From Microvirga rosea (GTDB lineage Bacteria; Pseudomonadota; Alphaproteobacteria; Rhizobiales; Beijerinckiaceae): a DNA stretch of 64,000 nt. Where the stretch lies: contig NZ_JAJDOP010000003.1 of NCBI RefSeq assembly GCF_020595095.1, forward strand, positions 672,959 through 736,958, read 5' to 3'. Position numbers and translations under genes: made by a program. How positions within the stretch are numbered: position 1 is the first letter of the stretch; each line of letters begins with the position of its first letter. The notes under the pieces were generated by a model. It was not told the DNA's origin. It worked only from the letters and a program-made list of their open reading frames with translations, and did no database searches. This document shows, one piece after another, positions 45,869 to 56,362 of this stretch.

Positions 45869-48262
45869 ATGACCGACCCTCGCCTGCCTTACCTCAGTGA
45901 GTTCGAGCGCAAGATCCTCTGGCTGTCGAGCTGGACCATTCACCATGCCAATCATCTCCGCCCGAACCGGGATGGGTTGAAGATCGGCGGGCACCAAGCC
46001 TCCTCGGCCTCCCTTTCAACCATCATGACGGCACTCTATCTCGCCGTGCTAAAACCGGAGGACCGGGTGGCCGTGAAGCCTCATGCCAGCCCGATCTTCC
46101 ATGCAATCCAATACCTTCTCGGCCACCAGACACGGGAAAAGCTCGAGAATTTCCGCGGTTACAAGGGTGCCCAGTCCTACCCGTCTCGAACGAAGGACAT
46201 CGACGATGTGGATTTTTCCACCGGCTCGGTCGGGCTTGGCGTCGCCCAAACCCTCTTCGCCAGCCTGGTTCAGGACTACGTGAAGGCCCACGGATGGCGA
46301 CAGAGCCATCCGGAGGGCCGCATGATCGCCCTGGTCGGCGATGCGGAGATGGATGAGGGCAACATCTTCGAAGCCCTTCTCGAAGGGTGGAAGCAGGGCC
46401 TTCGCAACACCTGGTGGATCATCGACTACAATCGACAGAGCCTCGACGCGGTCGTGAGAGAGGGACTTTACGCCCGTTTCGAGTCGATTTTCCGCTCCTT
46501 CGGCTGGGACGTCGTGGTGCTCAAGCACGGCTCCCTCATGCAGGATGCTTTCCGTGAGCCGGGCGGTGAGCGCCTGCGCGACTGGATCGATTCGTGTCCG
46601 AACCAGCTCTATTCCGCCCTCACCTTCCAAGGCGGAGCTGCCTGGCGCAAGCGCCTGATGGACGATCTCGGCGACCAGGGCGACGTGACGAGGCTCATCG
46701 AGCGCCGTTCGGACGAAGAACTCGCGCGTCTGATGTCCAACCTCGGCGGGCATGATCTCCCGAGCCTCCTTCAGGCGTTCGAGTCCATCGACCACGACCG
46801 TCCGACAGTCTTCATCGCCTACACGATCAAGGGGTTCGGCCTGCCGCTGGCCGGGCACAAGGACAATCATGCCGGCCTGCTGACGCCGACCCAGATGGAT
46901 GGGTACCGGGCAAGCGCCAATGTGAGGCCGGAACACGAGTGGGAAAAGTTCGAGGGCTTGGGTCTGCCGCAGGCGGAGCTCGAGCGGTTTCTCGCGTCCG
47001 TTCCCTTCAACGCTCAAGGCAGGCGTCGCTTCGACGCGCCGAAAGTGCCCGTTCCGGCTGCACTGACGACGCCGCAGCAGCCCGCCATGTCGACCCAGCA
47101 GGGGTTCGGCCTCATCCTCAACGAACTCGCCCGCTCCAATGAGGCTCTGGCCGACCGCATCGTCACCACCGCACCTGACGTGACGGTTTCGACCAACCTC
47201 GGAGCCTGGGTGAACCGGCGCGGTCTTTTCGCCAAGGAGGAGATGAAAGACATCTTCCGGTCCGAGCGCATCCCTTCCACGTTCACCTGGGACTTCAGCC
47301 CGAAGGGGCAGCATATCGAGCTCGGCATCGCCGAGATGAACCTGTTCATCCTGCTATCCGCCCTTGGACTGTCCCATTCCCTTTTCGGGGAGCGCCTTCT
47401 GCCGATCGGCACCCTCTACGACCCGTTCATCGCCCGGGGGCTCGATGCGCTGAACTATGCCTGTTACCAGGACGCCCGCTTCATCGTCGCAGCCACGCCG
47501 TCAGGCGTGACCCTCGCCCCGGAGGGCGGCGCTCACCAATCCATCGGAACGCCGCTTATCGGCATGGCGCAGGACGGGCTCGCCTCCTTCGAGCCGGCCT
47601 TCGTGGACGAGTTGTCCATCATTCTGCGATGGGCTTTCGACTATCTCCAGCGGGATGGCGAAGGCGAACCGAACGAGCGCTCCTGGCTTCGCGACGAAAC
47701 GGGTGGATCCGTCTATCTTCGCCTGTCCACGCGCAGCATCGACCAGCCGCAGCGCGAGATGAACGCAGCTCTTGAGTCGGATATCGTCGACGGTGCCTAT
47801 TGGCTGCGCAAGCCGGGACCCAATGCGCAGGTGGTGGTCGCCTATACGGGCGCGGTGGCGCCGGAGGCCATCGAGGCCGTGGGGCTCATGGCCGAAGACC
47901 GGCGGGACGTCGGTCTCCTCGCCATCACCTCGGCCGATCGCCTCAACGCCGGATGGACCGCTGCTCAGCGCGCCCGTGAACGGGGCCTCGTCCATGCCCG
48001 CAGTCATATCGAGCGCCTGCTCGGAGATCTGCCGCCCCATTGCGGGCTCGTGACGGTTCTGGACGGGCACCCCGCGACGCTCGCCTGGCTCGGCTCGGTC
48101 ATGGGCCACCGCACTCGCTCCTTGGGCGTCGAGCATTTCGGCCAGACCGGAACCGTGCAGGATCTCTACCGACATTTCGGCATTGATGCGCAAGGCATCA
48201 TCGCTGCGGCGGAAATGATCGCGCCGGGGCGACCGATCCGGCATTTGAAGGCCTTGGGCTGA
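45869..48262 (+). CDS. Thiamine-diphosphate enzyme of the transketolase / homodimeric pyruvate dehydrogenase E1 type
   Basis: A 797-residue protein resembling AceE and transketolases. The N-terminal TPP domain has GHQASSASLS, HASPIFHAIQYLLG and the cofactor motif GDAEMDEGN (157-165) ending at Asn188 (DYNRQSLD). The central domain has LGIAEMNLFILLSALGLS with the activating Glu, then LAPEGGAHQSIGTPL. A transketolase C-terminal domain follows. It is about 90 residues shorter than E. coli AceE, and no E2/E3 gene is adjacent, so it may make or use a 2-oxoacid or sugar outside the classical complex. ATG 45869 is chosen over TTG 45857. Confidence 0.88.
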   Translation: MTDPRLPYLSEFERKILWLSSWTIHHANHLRPNRDGLKIGGHQASSASLSTIMTALYLAVLKPEDRVAVKPHASPIFHAIQYLLGHQTREKLENFRGYKGAQSYPSRTKDIDDVDFSTGSVGLGVAQTLFASLVQDYVKAHGWRQSHPEGRMIALVGDAEMDEGNIFEALLEGWKQGLRNTWWIIDYNRQSLDAVVREGLYARFESIFRSFGWDVVVLKHGSLMQDAFREPGGERLRDWIDSCPNQLYSALTFQGGAAWRKRLMDDLGDQGDVTRLIERRSDEELARLMSNLGGHDLPSLLQAFESIDHDRPTVFIAYTIKGFGLPLAGHKDNHAGLLTPTQMDGYRASANVRPEHEWEKFEGLGLPQAELERFLASVPFNAQGRRRFDAPKVPVPAALTTPQQPAMSTQQGFGLILNELARSNEALADRIVTTAPDVTVSTNLGAWVNRRGLFAKEEMKDIFRSERIPSTFTWDFSPKGQHIELGIAEMNLFILLSALGLSHSLFGERLLPIGTLYDPFIARGLDALNYACYQDARFIVAATPSGVTLAPEGGAHQSIGTPLIGMAQDGLASFEPAFVDELSIILRWAFDYLQRDGEGEPNERSWLRDETGGSVYLRLSTRSIDQPQREMNAALESDIVDGAYWLRKPGPNAQVVVAYTGAVAPEAIEAVGLMAEDRRDVGLLAITSADRLNAGWTAAQRARERGLVHARSHIERLLGDLPPHCGLVTVLDGHPATLAWLGSVMGHRTRSLGVEHFGQTGTVQDLYRHFGIDAQGIIAAAEMIAPGRPIRHLKALG

Positions 48263-48328
48263 AGTGAAGGCCCTGGGCTGAAGCGGAGCGCGATCCTGCG
48301 CGACCGCGAACAATAAGGGGGCGAGGAT

Positions 48329-49501
48329 CTAGTCCTCGCCGCCGGTCGCCATGTTGTCGAGATGCTCGGCGATACCGTCGCGCTCGCCCTTGGCCCAGCC
48401 TTCCTTGACTTCGGCGATGTGGTCCTCCAGCCGGCCCTCGGCGATGGCCTTGCGCAGCCCGGCCATCAAGTCCTGATAATACGCGAGATTGTTCCAGGTC
48501 AGCAGCATCATCCCGAGGATCTCGTTCGAACGGACGAGATGGTGGAGGTAGGCGCGGGAATAGGTGTTCGAGGCCGCACACTTCGATCCTTCGTCGAGAG
48601 GCCGGATATCCTCCGCGTATTTCGCATTGCGCAGGTTCATGCGCCCGAAACGGGTGAAGACCTGCCCGTGGCGTCCCGCGCGGGTCGGCATCACGCAGTC
48701 GAACATGTCGACCCCGCGACGGACGGCCTCAACGATGTCGTCGGGCGTTCCGACACCCATCAGGTAACGCGGCTTTTCCTTGGGCATATGCGGCTCGACG
48801 GTCTCGATCATGCGCAGCATGACGTCCTGCGGCTCGCCGACCGCGAGCCCACCGATGGCATAGCCCTTGAGGTTCAGGTCGGCGAGTTCCTTCGCGCTCT
48901 CAACCCGCAGCCGCTCCACGGCCCCGCCCTGAACGATCCCGAACATCGCCTTGCCGGGCTGCTCCCCGAAGGCGATGCGGCAGCGCTCAGCCCAGCGCAG
49001 CGACAGGCGCATGGCCTTCTCGGCGACGTCGTCCGAACATGGCAATCGCACGCATTCGTCGAGCTGCATCTGGATATCGGAGCCGAGCAGACCCTGGATC
49101 TCGATGGACCGCTCCGGTGTCATGACATGGGTGGAGCCGTCGATATGCGACTGGAACGTCACCCCGGTTTCGTCGATCTTGCGCAGGGCCGCCAGGGACA
49201 TCACTTGGAAGCCGCCCGAATCCGTCAGGATCGGGTACGGCCAGTTCATGAACTTGTGAAGCCCGCCGAGCTTTGCGACGCGCTCTGCGCTTGGGCGCAG
49301 CATGAGATGATAGGTGTTGCCCAGCACCACGTCGGCCCCGAGTGCCTTGACCTGATCGGGATACATGGCCTTGACGGTCGCAGCTGTGCCGACCGGCATG
49401 AAGGCAGGTGTGCGGATCACCCCTCGCGGCATCCGGATTTCGCCAGTCCGGGCGTTCCCGTCGCTCTTGGTCACGGTGAAGGTGAATTGGTCCGTGGTCA
49501 T
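48329..49501 (-). CDS. tgt: tRNA-guanine transglycosylase
   Basis: Exchanges guanine for preQ1 at the wobble position of GUN tRNAs. The 390-residue protein has the catalytic Asp residues in LTDSGGFQ (Asp94) and [14 protein letters not shown] (Asp268). The C-terminal zinc site is unusual: the canonical C-x-C-x-x-C reads Ser306-x-Cys308-x-x-Ser311 ([17 protein letters not shown]), so two of three zinc cysteines are serine. The rest of the enzyme looks intact. ATG 49501 follows GAGGC. It lies 50 bases after queA, its pathway partner. Confidence 0.95.
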   Translation of the reverse strand: MTTDQFTFTVTKSDGNARTGEIRMPRGVIRTPAFMPVGTAATVKAMYPDQVKALGADVVLGNTYHLMLRPSAERVAKLGGLHKFMNWPYPILTDSGGFQVMSLAALRKIDETGVTFQSHIDGSTHVMTPERSIEIQGLLGSDIQMQLDECVRLPCSDDVAEKAMRLSLRWAERCRIAFGEQPGKAMFGIVQGGAVERLRVESAKELADLNLKGYAIGGLAVGEPQDVMLRMIETVEPHMPKEKPRYLMGVGTPDDIVEAVRRGVDMFDCVMPTRAGRHGQVFTRFGRMNLRNAKYAEDIRPLDEGSKCAASNTYSRAYLHHLVRSNEILGMMLLTWNNLAYYQDLMAGLRKAIAEGRLEDHIAEVKEGWAKGERDGIAEHLDNMATGGED

Positions 49502-49551
49502 TAAAGCCTCTTTGTTGCTTCCCGTCGAACAGACCGACGGAAGAGCATCTC

Positions 49552-50691
49552 TCAATCGTGATGGAATGAATTCGTCTGCGCTGTTTGCGACGCGTCAGGC
49601 GCCGTATGGGCCTGCACCCTGAACAGCAGGCTCGCATCGCCATAGGAGTAGAACCGATAGCCCGTCTCGATCGCGTGGGCATACGCACCGCGCATGGTCT
49701 CGAGACCGGCGAACGCGGAAACCAGCATGAACAGGGTCGAGCGCGGCAGATGGAAATTCGTCATCAGGATATCCACCGCCCGGAACCGATATCCAGGCGT
49801 GATGAAGATATCCGTGTCGCCCGAAAACGGCGCGATCGTGCCATCCTCCCGGGCGGCACTTTCAAGAAGGCGCAGCGACGTCGTGCCGACCGCAACGATA
49901 CGCCTCCCTTCGGCGCGGGCCCTGTTGAGCGCATCGGCCGTCGCAGCGGAGACACTTCCCCACTCGGCATGCATGCGGTGCTCCGTCGTGTCCTCCGCCT
50001 TCACCGGCAGGAACGTCCCGGCCCCCACATGCAGCGTTACGAACTGGCGGTCGATCCCCCGTTCATCGAGGCGGCGGAAAAGGTCATCGGTAAAGTGCAG
50101 ACCGGCGGTGGGCGCGGCGACGGCCCCCTCGTCCTTCGCGAAAACGGTCTGGTAGTCGCGCTCGTCCTTTTGATCGGTCTCCCGCTTTCCTGCGATATAG
50201 GGAGGCAGCGGGAGTTCCCCCAGCCTTGCGATCGCTTCATCGAGAAAGGCGCCGGTGAACGAGAAGCGCAGGGTTACGTCCCCGCCCTCGCCTTTCGCTT
50301 CCACCTCGGCATCGAGGCGGACAAGCTCGCAGGCGGTGCCTTCGGACGCCTCCCCGAAACGGATCCGATCCCCGACCTGAAGCTTTTTGGCCGGGCGAGC
50401 GAAGGCGCGCCAACGGTCCTGCCCCTCACGCTTATGCAGCATGATCTCGACGCGGGCGCTCGTTTCGTCCCGAACACGCAGGCCATACAGGCGCGACGGG
50501 ATGACCTTCGTGTTGTTGAGGACCAGCACGTCGCCGGGTTGCAACAGGTCCGGAAGATCGCGCACGATCCGATCCTCGAAGCAAGGCCCCTCCGGCTTCA
50601 CCACGAGCATGCGCGCTCCGTCGCGCGGCTCCGCGGGACGGAGCGCGATGCGGTCTTCTGGAAGTTCGAAATCGAAAAGGTCGACGCGCAT
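49552..50691 (-). CDS. queA: S-adenosylmethionine:tRNA ribosyltransferase-isomerase
   Basis: Transfers and rearranges the ribosyl group of SAM onto preQ1-tRNA to give epoxyqueuosine. The 379-residue protein starts [20 protein letters not shown] and shows [40 protein letters not shown] and [19 protein letters not shown], all QueA motifs. ATG 50691 is set by homology; a longer frame reaches 50874 but is not family-like. It is cotranscribed with tgt. Confidence 0.96.
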   Translation of the reverse strand: MRVDLFDFELPEDRIALRPAEPRDGARMLVVKPEGPCFEDRIVRDLPDLLQPGDVLVLNNTKVIPSRLYGLRVRDETSARVEIMLHKREGQDRWRAFARPAKKLQVGDRIRFGEASEGTACELVRLDAEVEAKGEGGDVTLRFSFTGAFLDEAIARLGELPLPPYIAGKRETDQKDERDYQTVFAKDEGAVAAPTAGLHFTDDLFRRLDERGIDRQFVTLHVGAGTFLPVKAEDTTEHRMHAEWGSVSAATADALNRARAEGRRIVAVGTTSLRLLESAAREDGTIAPFSGDTDIFITPGYRFRAVDILMTNFHLPRSTLFMLVSAFAGLETMRGAYAHAIETGYRFYSYGDASLLFRVQAHTAPDASQTAQTNSFHHD

Positions 50692-50762
50692 GGCGCTTGA
50701 ACTCGTCACTCCGACGAGCAGGTCATCCCTCTCGCCGGAGTGACAAAAGCCTGACGTGACGT

Positions 50763-51230
50763 TTAGGCGGCGTCCGCCGCGACCTTCATGGAAACGATGC
50801 GATCCGGATCGCGCACGGGCTCGCCGCGCTTGATCTTGTCGACGTTCTCCATGCCTTCGGTCACCTTGCCCCAAACCGTATATTGCTTGTCCAGGAAGCG
50901 CGCGTCATCGAACACGATGAAGAACTGAGAGTTGGCAGAGTGCGGATAGTTCGTCCGCGCCATGGAGCAGACGCCGCGCACGTGCGGTTCGGCGTTGAAC
51001 TCGGCCTGAAGGTCAGGCAGATCCGAACCGCCGGTGCCGGTGCCCTGGGGGCAGCCCGTTTGGGCCATGAAGCCTTCGATCACCCGGTGAAAGGCGATCC
51101 CATCATAAAAGCCCTGGCGGGCCAGCGTCTTGATCCGCTCCACGTGCTTTGGCGCGAGGTCAGGGCGGAGTTCGATGACGACCCGGCCCTTCGTGGTTTC
51201 CATGATGATTGTGTTCTCGGGATCGGCCAT
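50763..51230 (-). CDS. Cytoplasmic peptidyl-prolyl cis-trans isomerase, cyclophilin type
   Basis: Cyclophilin of 155 residues without a signal peptide. Active-site segments are [35 protein letters not shown] and [18 protein letters not shown] precedes ATG 51230. It is paralogous to the exported cyclophilin encoded at 51792-52340, giving a cytoplasmic/periplasmic pair within one operon. Confidence 0.94.
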   Translation of the reverse strand: MADPENTIIMETTKGRVVIELRPDLAPKHVERIKTLARQGFYDGIAFHRVIEGFMAQTGCPQGTGTGGSDLPDLQAEFNAEPHVRGVCSMARTNYPHSANSQFFIVFDDARFLDKQYTVWGKVTEGMENVDKIKRGEPVRDPDRIVSMKVAADAA

Positions 51231-51285
51231 CGTCGTCTCCTGAATTAAGTGATGTCTTGAACGCGAAAAACAGCGCTTCTGCCGG

Positions 51286-51795
51286 TCACATAGGCCGTGT
51301 GTCGGAGAAACGGAAGGTGAAAATCCTCCCCGCGATGGCACCGCCGAGCTTTTCCGAGAAGGGGAACGGCGTGCAACGCGTAAAGGCCTCACGAATCGAG
51401 CGGGTGAAAGGCTCCCGCTGATCGGGCAGGTTACCGGCCCTGTAATAGGTGATCCGAGGCTGGCCAAGAACCTCTCCATTGCGCTTGAACGCAATGCGAA
51501 TCGTAACCTCCTGGCCGGAAAACCCGCTACCGGCGGGCGGATGCCAGCACGCCTGCAAAGCCTGGAACACGCCCGACAGATTGTCGATCCGGCTGACCTG
51601 CTCGCCTTTGCCCGGGCGGATCGTCCCGTTGATGCTCTCCGGCAATCCTGGGGCCGGATCGAGCTGCTGGAGCGGATCCTCGAACTGATCGGACGGCGAC
51701 AAGTCCTGCGCGGCGGCGGGCATGAGCCCGATCATCGCGAGAAAGAGCGCGGCGGTAAGCCACCGCGCCCGATGTGCCGACCGATCAGCCATCAT
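51286..51795 (-). CDS. Exported hypothetical protein between two cyclophilin genes
   Basis: A 169-residue protein with a clear signal peptide (WLTAALFLAMIGLMPAAAQ). The mature part is Pro-rich at first, then forms a small domain (LSGVFQALQACWHPPAGSGF, EVTIRIAFKRNGEVLGQPRI, IREAFTRCTPFPFSEKLGG) with two cysteines. The pattern resembles TonB/TolA C-terminal domains, as in cell-envelope proteins that end in a beta-alpha-beta unit, but I cannot name a family. It overlaps the exported cyclophilin gene by four bases and is probably a periplasmic partner. Confidence 0.82.
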   Translation of the reverse strand: MMADRSAHRARWLTAALFLAMIGLMPAAAQDLSPSDQFEDPLQQLDPAPGLPESINGTIRPGKGEQVSRIDNLSGVFQALQACWHPPAGSGFSGQEVTIRIAFKRNGEVLGQPRITYYRAGNLPDQREPFTRSIREAFTRCTPFPFSEKLGGAIAGRIFTFRFSDTRPM

Positions 51796-52340
51796 TTGGC
51801 ATCGGCGGCCAGTTGCATTTTGACGATCTTGTCGGGGCTATTGACCATGCCGTTGGAGGCCGGATCACCCTTCTTGATCTTATCAACCACGTCCATTCCG
51901 GAAACCACCTCGCCAAAGAGGGTGTATTGCCCGGTCAGCGGGCCGCAGCCCTCGTAGCAGATGAAGAACTGGCTGTTGGCAGAATCGGGGCTCTGCGAGC
52001 GGGCCATGCCGACCGACCCCTTCTTGTATTGGGTCTTGGTAAACTCAGCCGGGATATTCGGGAGGTCGGACTTGCCCGTGCCGGTGCCGGTGGGATCGCC
52101 GGTCTGGGCCATGAAGCCCTCGATCACCCGATGGAACGGAACGCCGTTATAGAAGCCACGCTTCGTGAGTGCCTTGATCTGCTCAACGTGCTTCGGCGCG
52201 AGGTCCGGACGCAGGCGGATGGTGATGCGGCCATCCTTCGTATCGAGGTAGACCGTGTTCTGCGGATCCGCGGCCTGCTGGGCAGCGGCGGGAACCAGAC
52301 CCGCGAGCACGAGCGCTCCGGCGATGAGCAAACGCTTCAT
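51792..52340 (-). CDS. Periplasmic peptidyl-prolyl cis-trans isomerase, cyclophilin type
   Basis: Cyclophilin of 182 residues with a signal peptide (KRLLIAGALVLAGLVPAAAQ). Active-site segments are [39 protein letters not shown] and LFGEVVSGMDVVD. It assists folding of exported proteins. It is cotranscribed with coaD upstream (29 bases) and the overlapping exported hypothetical gene. Confidence 0.94.
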   Translation of the reverse strand: MKRLLIAGALVLAGLVPAAAQQAADPQNTVYLDTKDGRITIRLRPDLAPKHVEQIKALTKRGFYNGVPFHRVIEGFMAQTGDPTGTGTGKSDLPNIPAEFTKTQYKKGSVGMARSQSPDSANSQFFICYEGCGPLTGQYTLFGEVVSGMDVVDKIKKGDPASNGMVNSPDKIVKMQLAADAK

Positions 52341-52369
52341 GAAGTAGACTCCTTCGAGGAAAGGCGGCG

Positions 52370-52870
52370 CTATTGCCGCTTGAATTTGGCCTTCAATCGC
52401 GCGGCGACAAGAGCCGGCACGAAAGCCGAGACGTCGCCGCCCATTCCGGCGATCTGACGTACGAGCGTGGCGGTGATGGGGCGGACCGGGGGCGAAGCCG
52501 GCAGGAATACTGTCTGAACACCGGGAGCCATGGCCGCATTCATGGAGGCCATCTGGATTTCATAGTCGAAATCCGTTCCGTCCCTTAGCCCTCTGACGAT
52601 CAACGTCGCTCCGTGGCGCCGGGCTGCCTCGACGGCAAGGTCGTCAAAGGTCGTGACTTCCAGCGCCGTTCCCGTTTCGGCGGCGAGCGGCGCGCAGACG
52701 GCCCGGAGCAGCTCGGCCCTTTCCTCCGCCGAGAAAACGGGGGCCTTGGAGGAATGGACACCAATGGCGAGGACGAGCCGGTCTGCCAGACGGCAGGCTT
52801 GCCGCACCACATCGAGGTGGCCGTTGGTCACGGGGTCGAAGCTGCCGGTATAGAGCGCGGTGCGGTTCAT
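52370..52870 (-). CDS. coaD: Phosphopantetheine adenylyltransferase
   Basis: Transfers AMP to 4'-phosphopantetheine, the penultimate step of coenzyme A synthesis. The 166-residue protein shows the nucleotidyl-transferase signature [16 protein letters not shown], then [20 protein letters not shown] and the C-terminal ATP site ([20 protein letters not shown]). The start ATG 52870 is set by the signature. It heads the coaD-ppi-orf-ppi-queA-tgt run. Confidence 0.96.
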   Translation of the reverse strand: MNRTALYTGSFDPVTNGHLDVVRQACRLADRLVLAIGVHSSKAPVFSAEERAELLRAVCAPLAAETGTALEVTTFDDLAVEAARRHGATLIVRGLRDGTDFDYEIQMASMNAAMAPGVQTVFLPASPPVRPITATLVRQIAGMGGDVSAFVPALVAARLKAKFKRQ

Positions 52871-52981
52871 CGCGACAAGGCGTAGCTTGAGAATGGGCTC
52901 GGGGCAAGCCGTGCGCCGACGCACAGCCGTCCGGCCAACGCCATATCATAACAAAGGCGACCTTTTTGGAAGGAGGGTCCC

Positions 52982-53071
52982 ATGATCGTTCGCTTGCTGA
53001 TCGTCGTCGCCACGGCCGTTCTCGTCCTCAGCCCAGCAGCTCTTGCCGGAATCACTCACGCGCCGGTGTAA
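52982..53071 (+). CDS. 29-codon ORF resembling a signal peptide
   Basis: ATG 52982 is preceded by a near-perfect GGAAGGAGGG. The product is 29 residues: a basic start (MIVR), a hydrophobic core and an AxA-like end (SPAALAG), then six residues and a TAA. The frame stays open after the TAA into the gyrA terminator, which leaves a nonsense-truncated exported protein possible. It lies alone on the plus strand between the minus-strand coaD and gyrA genes. Confidence 0.45.
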   Translation: MIVRLLIVVATAVLVLSPAALAGITHAPV

Positions 53072-53220
53072 CCGGACGACAGCCATGTGGTATCGGGCTC
53101 GGCCGACGGCCCGGACCGAGATGCATCGCTCGTTCTGACTTGCTCGAACGTTTATCCCGGCGCCACTCACAATCGCGGACAGATCGGCTTTCGTCCCGGC
53201 CGTGAAATGGAAACCTCCAT

Positions 53221-53249
53221 AAAAAAGGGGCCGGCACCGGGCCGACCCC
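53221..53249 (-). terminator. Intrinsic terminator of gyrA
   Basis: On the minus strand a GC-rich hairpin (GGGGTCGGC...GCCGGCCCC) is followed by TTTTTT, 24 bases after the gyrA stop. This is a classical rho-independent terminator. Confidence 0.85.
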
Positions 53250-53273
53250 TTGAGACAATCGTCCAAGAACGCC

Positions 53274-56048
53274 TTATTCGTCGTTCGCCTCGGCGACTTC
53301 GGTTTCCTCTCCGCTGTCGCCATCATCCTCGGCATCTTCACCTTCGATGTGCTCCACCGAGACGACACGTTCCTTGCCCTTGGTCGAGAAGACGGTGACG
53401 CCCTGCGAGTTCCGGCCGACCGTCCGGATCCCATCGACCGGCACGCGGATCAGCTGGCCGCCGTCGGTGACGAGCATGATCTGATCGGAATTTTCCACCG
53501 GGAACGACGCCACGAGCTGGCCATTGCGCCCGTTCACGGCCATCGCCGTGATGCCTTTGCCGCCGCGGCCCGTGATCCGGTACTCGTAGGAGGAGGTCCG
53601 CTTCCCGAAGCCCTTCTCGGAAAGGGTCAGGATGAACTGCTCGAGGGCACTCATCTCCGTATAACGCTCCATGGAGAGCGCATCGGCCGACACGTTTTCC
53701 TCGTCAGCGGCATCTGCGGTCTCGGCGTCGCCGTTGGTCTGCTCACCGGTGACGGCGCGGCGCATCTTGAGATAACCGGCCCGCTCCTCACCCGTCGCGT
53801 CCACATGGCGCAGGATCGCCATGGAGATGATCCGGTCGCCATCGGCGAGATTGATGCCTCGAACGCCCATGGAGTCGCGCCCTTTGAAGACACGCACTTC
53901 GGGCACTGCGAAGCGGATGCACTGGCCCTTGGCGGTGGTGAGAAGCACGTCGTCATTCTCCGTGCAGATCTGCACGTCGACGATGGCCTCGCCCTGGTCC
54001 AGCTTCATGGCGATCTTGCCGCCCCGGTTCACCTGCACGAAGTCCGACAGCTTGTTGCGGCGCACAGTCCCACGGGAGGTCGCGAACATCACGTCGAGCT
54101 TGTCCCAGGACGCCTCGTCCTCGGGCAACGGCATGATAGTGGTAATCCGCTCATCCTGCTCCAGGGGCAGCATGTTGACGAGTGCCTTGCCCTTCGCGTT
54201 AGGCGCGGCGAGAGGCAGACGCCAGACCTTTTCCTTGTAGGCCTTGCCTTTCGAGGAGAAGAAGATCACCGGCGTGTGGGTATTGACCACGAACAGCCGC
54301 GTGACGAAATCCTCATCCCGCGTCGTCATGCCGGAACGGCCCTTGCCGCCGCGCCGCTGCGCCCGGTAGGTCGAAAGCGGCACCCGCTTGATGTAGCCGG
54401 CATGGGAGACGGTGACGACCATGTCCTCGCGCTGGATCAGATCCTCGTCGTCGACATCCGAATCCCAATCCACGATCTGGGTCTTGCGCGGGGTCGCATA
54501 GGCATTCCGGATCTCGGTGAGCTCATCCTTGATGATCCCCATGATGCGATCGCGCGAGCGCAGGATGTCGAGATAGTCGGAAATCTCGGCAGCCAGCTTC
54601 GAGAGCTCATCGCCGATTTCATCGCGGCCAAGGGCTGTCAGGCGCTGCAGACGAAGATCGAGAATGGCACGCGCCTGTGTTTCCGACAGACGGTAGGTGC
54701 CGTCCTCGTTGATCTTGTGGCGCGGATCGTCCACCAGCGCGATCAGCGGCGCGATATCCTGGGCCGGCCAGTTGCGGCTCATGAGGGACTCGCGGGCGGC
54801 ATTCGGATCCGGCGCAGTCCGGATGAGGCGAATGACTTCGTCGATGTTGGCAACCGCGGTGGCCAGACCGCACAGGACATGGGCCCGCTCGCGAGCCTTG
54901 CCGAGCAGATACTTGGTCCGGCGGGACACCACCTCCTCGCGGAAATCCACGAAGGCACGGATCAGATCCTTGAGCGTCATCAGCTCAGGCCGTCCACCGT
55001 TCAGGGCCACCATGTTGGCGCCGAAGCTCGTCTGAAGCGGCGTATAGCGGTAGAGCTGGTTCAGCACCACGTCGGCCATCGCGTCGCGCTTGATCTCGAC
55101 GACGATCCGCATTCCGTCGCGATCGGACTCGTCGCGCAGGTCGGAGATGCCTTCGAGCTTCTTCTCGCGAACGAGTTCGGCGATCTTCTCGATCAGGGAG
55201 GCCTTGTTCACCTGATAGGGAATCTCGGTGAAAACCAGAGCTTCCCGTTCCTTGCGGACCTCCTCGACTTCCGACTTGGCGCGCATCACGATGGAACCGC
55301 GGCCGGTCGTATAGGCCGAGCGCACGCCGGAACGGCCCAGGATGAGGCCGCCGGTCGGGAAATCGGGACCCGGGATGATCTCGATCAGGCGCTCCGCCGA
55401 GATATCGGGATCGTCGATATAAGCCATGCAGCCGTCGATCACCTCGCCGAGGTTGTGGGGCGGCATGTTCGTCGCCATGCCGACCGCGATGCCGCCGGCG
55501 CCGTTTACGAGCAGGTTGGGGTAACGCGCCGGGAGAACGGCCGGCTCGTGCTTGGACTCGTCATAGTTTGGCGTGAAATCGACCGTGTCCTTGTCGATGT
55601 CGTCGAGGAGCGGCATGGCCGCCCGCGAGAGACGGGACTCCGTATAGCGCATCGCCGCAGGCGGATCGCCGTCGACGGAGCCGAAATTGCCCTGCCCGTC
55701 CACGAGCATGACCCGCATGGCGAAATCCTGGGCCATGCGCACGAGGGCGTCGTAGATCGATTGGTCGCCGTGGGGGTGGTACTGACCCATCACGTCGCCG
55801 ACGATACGGGCGGACTTCACGTACTTCTTGTCCGGCGTGTAGCCGTTCTCGTGCATCGAATAGAGGATGCGCCGATGCACCGGCTTCAGGCCGTCGCGCG
55901 CATCGGGAAGAGCGCGGCTCACGATCACGCTCATGGCGTAATCGAGATAGGAGCGCTTCATCTCGTCGACGATGGAAATCAGCTTCACGTCGCTGGCCGG
56001 CTGGTCGCCCCCGGGGCCACCCGTGCGGTTGTCATTCGGATCGGTCAA
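53274..56048 (-). CDS. gyrA: DNA gyrase subunit A
   Basis: Breakage-reunion subunit of gyrase, 924 residues. The catalytic Tyr135 lies in [10 protein letters not shown]. The C-terminal beta-pinwheel repeats include the GyrA box region ([11 protein letters not shown]), and the acidic tail is [20 protein letters not shown]. In the quinolone region, [17 protein letters not shown], Gln96 occupies the place of E. coli Ser83 while Asp100 matches Asp87. An insertion of about 30 residues rich in Ala/Glu/Asp lies in the pinwheel near [20 protein letters not shown]. Its promoter faces lemA. Confidence 0.98.
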   Translation of the reverse strand: MTDPNDNRTGGPGGDQPASDVKLISIVDEMKRSYLDYAMSVIVSRALPDARDGLKPVHRRILYSMHENGYTPDKKYVKSARIVGDVMGQYHPHGDQSIYDALVRMAQDFAMRVMLVDGQGNFGSVDGDPPAAMRYTESRLSRAAMPLLDDIDKDTVDFTPNYDESKHEPAVLPARYPNLLVNGAGGIAVGMATNMPPHNLGEVIDGCMAYIDDPDISAERLIEIIPGPDFPTGGLILGRSGVRSAYTTGRGSIVMRAKSEVEEVRKEREALVFTEIPYQVNKASLIEKIAELVREKKLEGISDLRDESDRDGMRIVVEIKRDAMADVVLNQLYRYTPLQTSFGANMVALNGGRPELMTLKDLIRAFVDFREEVVSRRTKYLLGKARERAHVLCGLATAVANIDEVIRLIRTAPDPNAARESLMSRNWPAQDIAPLIALVDDPRHKINEDGTYRLSETQARAILDLRLQRLTALGRDEIGDELSKLAAEISDYLDILRSRDRIMGIIKDELTEIRNAYATPRKTQIVDWDSDVDDEDLIQREDMVVTVSHAGYIKRVPLSTYRAQRRGGKGRSGMTTRDEDFVTRLFVVNTHTPVIFFSSKGKAYKEKVWRLPLAAPNAKGKALVNMLPLEQDERITTIMPLPEDEASWDKLDVMFATSRGTVRRNKLSDFVQVNRGGKIAMKLDQGEAIVDVQICTENDDVLLTTAKGQCIRFAVPEVRVFKGRDSMGVRGINLADGDRIISMAILRHVDATGEERAGYLKMRRAVTGEQTNGDAETADAADEENVSADALSMERYTEMSALEQFILTLSEKGFGKRTSSYEYRITGRGGKGITAMAVNGRNGQLVASFPVENSDQIMLVTDGGQLIRVPVDGIRTVGRNSQGVTVFSTKGKERVVSVEHIEGEDAEDDGDSGEETEVAEANDE

Positions 56049-56362
56049 AGTCGGTCTTTCTCAAATCAGCCCCCGCCGGCCCGTGGCGACCTGCCGCCGC
56101 ATCTTTCAAGCCTGGGAGACCCATGCGAATCCAAAGAAAATCAATTCCTTAGATGGTCGATCGGGAGCAATTTTTCAAGGCATTTCGGGCGTTTTCCAAA
56201 GGGGAGAGCACCAAAGTTCAGGACGCAATCTGCCGCATGGAGCTCTCTTCCGCACCGGCATGCCTTTTCGGCCACCTAATGGCCTATCCTGAAACGTCAT
56301 AACTTGCCGTTTCGGAGCAGTCGTGGCATGGGTGACGAAAGGGAATTTGGGGGCTGAAAGCC
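56049..56362. other. Divergent promoter region between gyrA and the LemA gene
   Basis: About 314 bases, AT-richer than the flanking genes. It must contain promoters for both directions. No palindrome or RNA gene stood out. Confidence 0.5.

Noticed and set aside
46049..47314. A 421-codon open frame antisense to the TPP enzyme
   Set aside because: No recognisable motif; it is a shadow of the plus-strand gene.
48362..49504. A 380-codon open frame antisense to tgt
   Set aside because: It has the low-complexity composition of a GC-rich shadow frame, and tgt motifs are complete on the minus strand.
53250..56279. A 1009-codon open frame antisense to gyrA
   Set aside because: It mirrors gyrA codons in high-GC DNA, is His/Arg/Asp-rich without any domain, and gyrA is unmistakable on the other strand.
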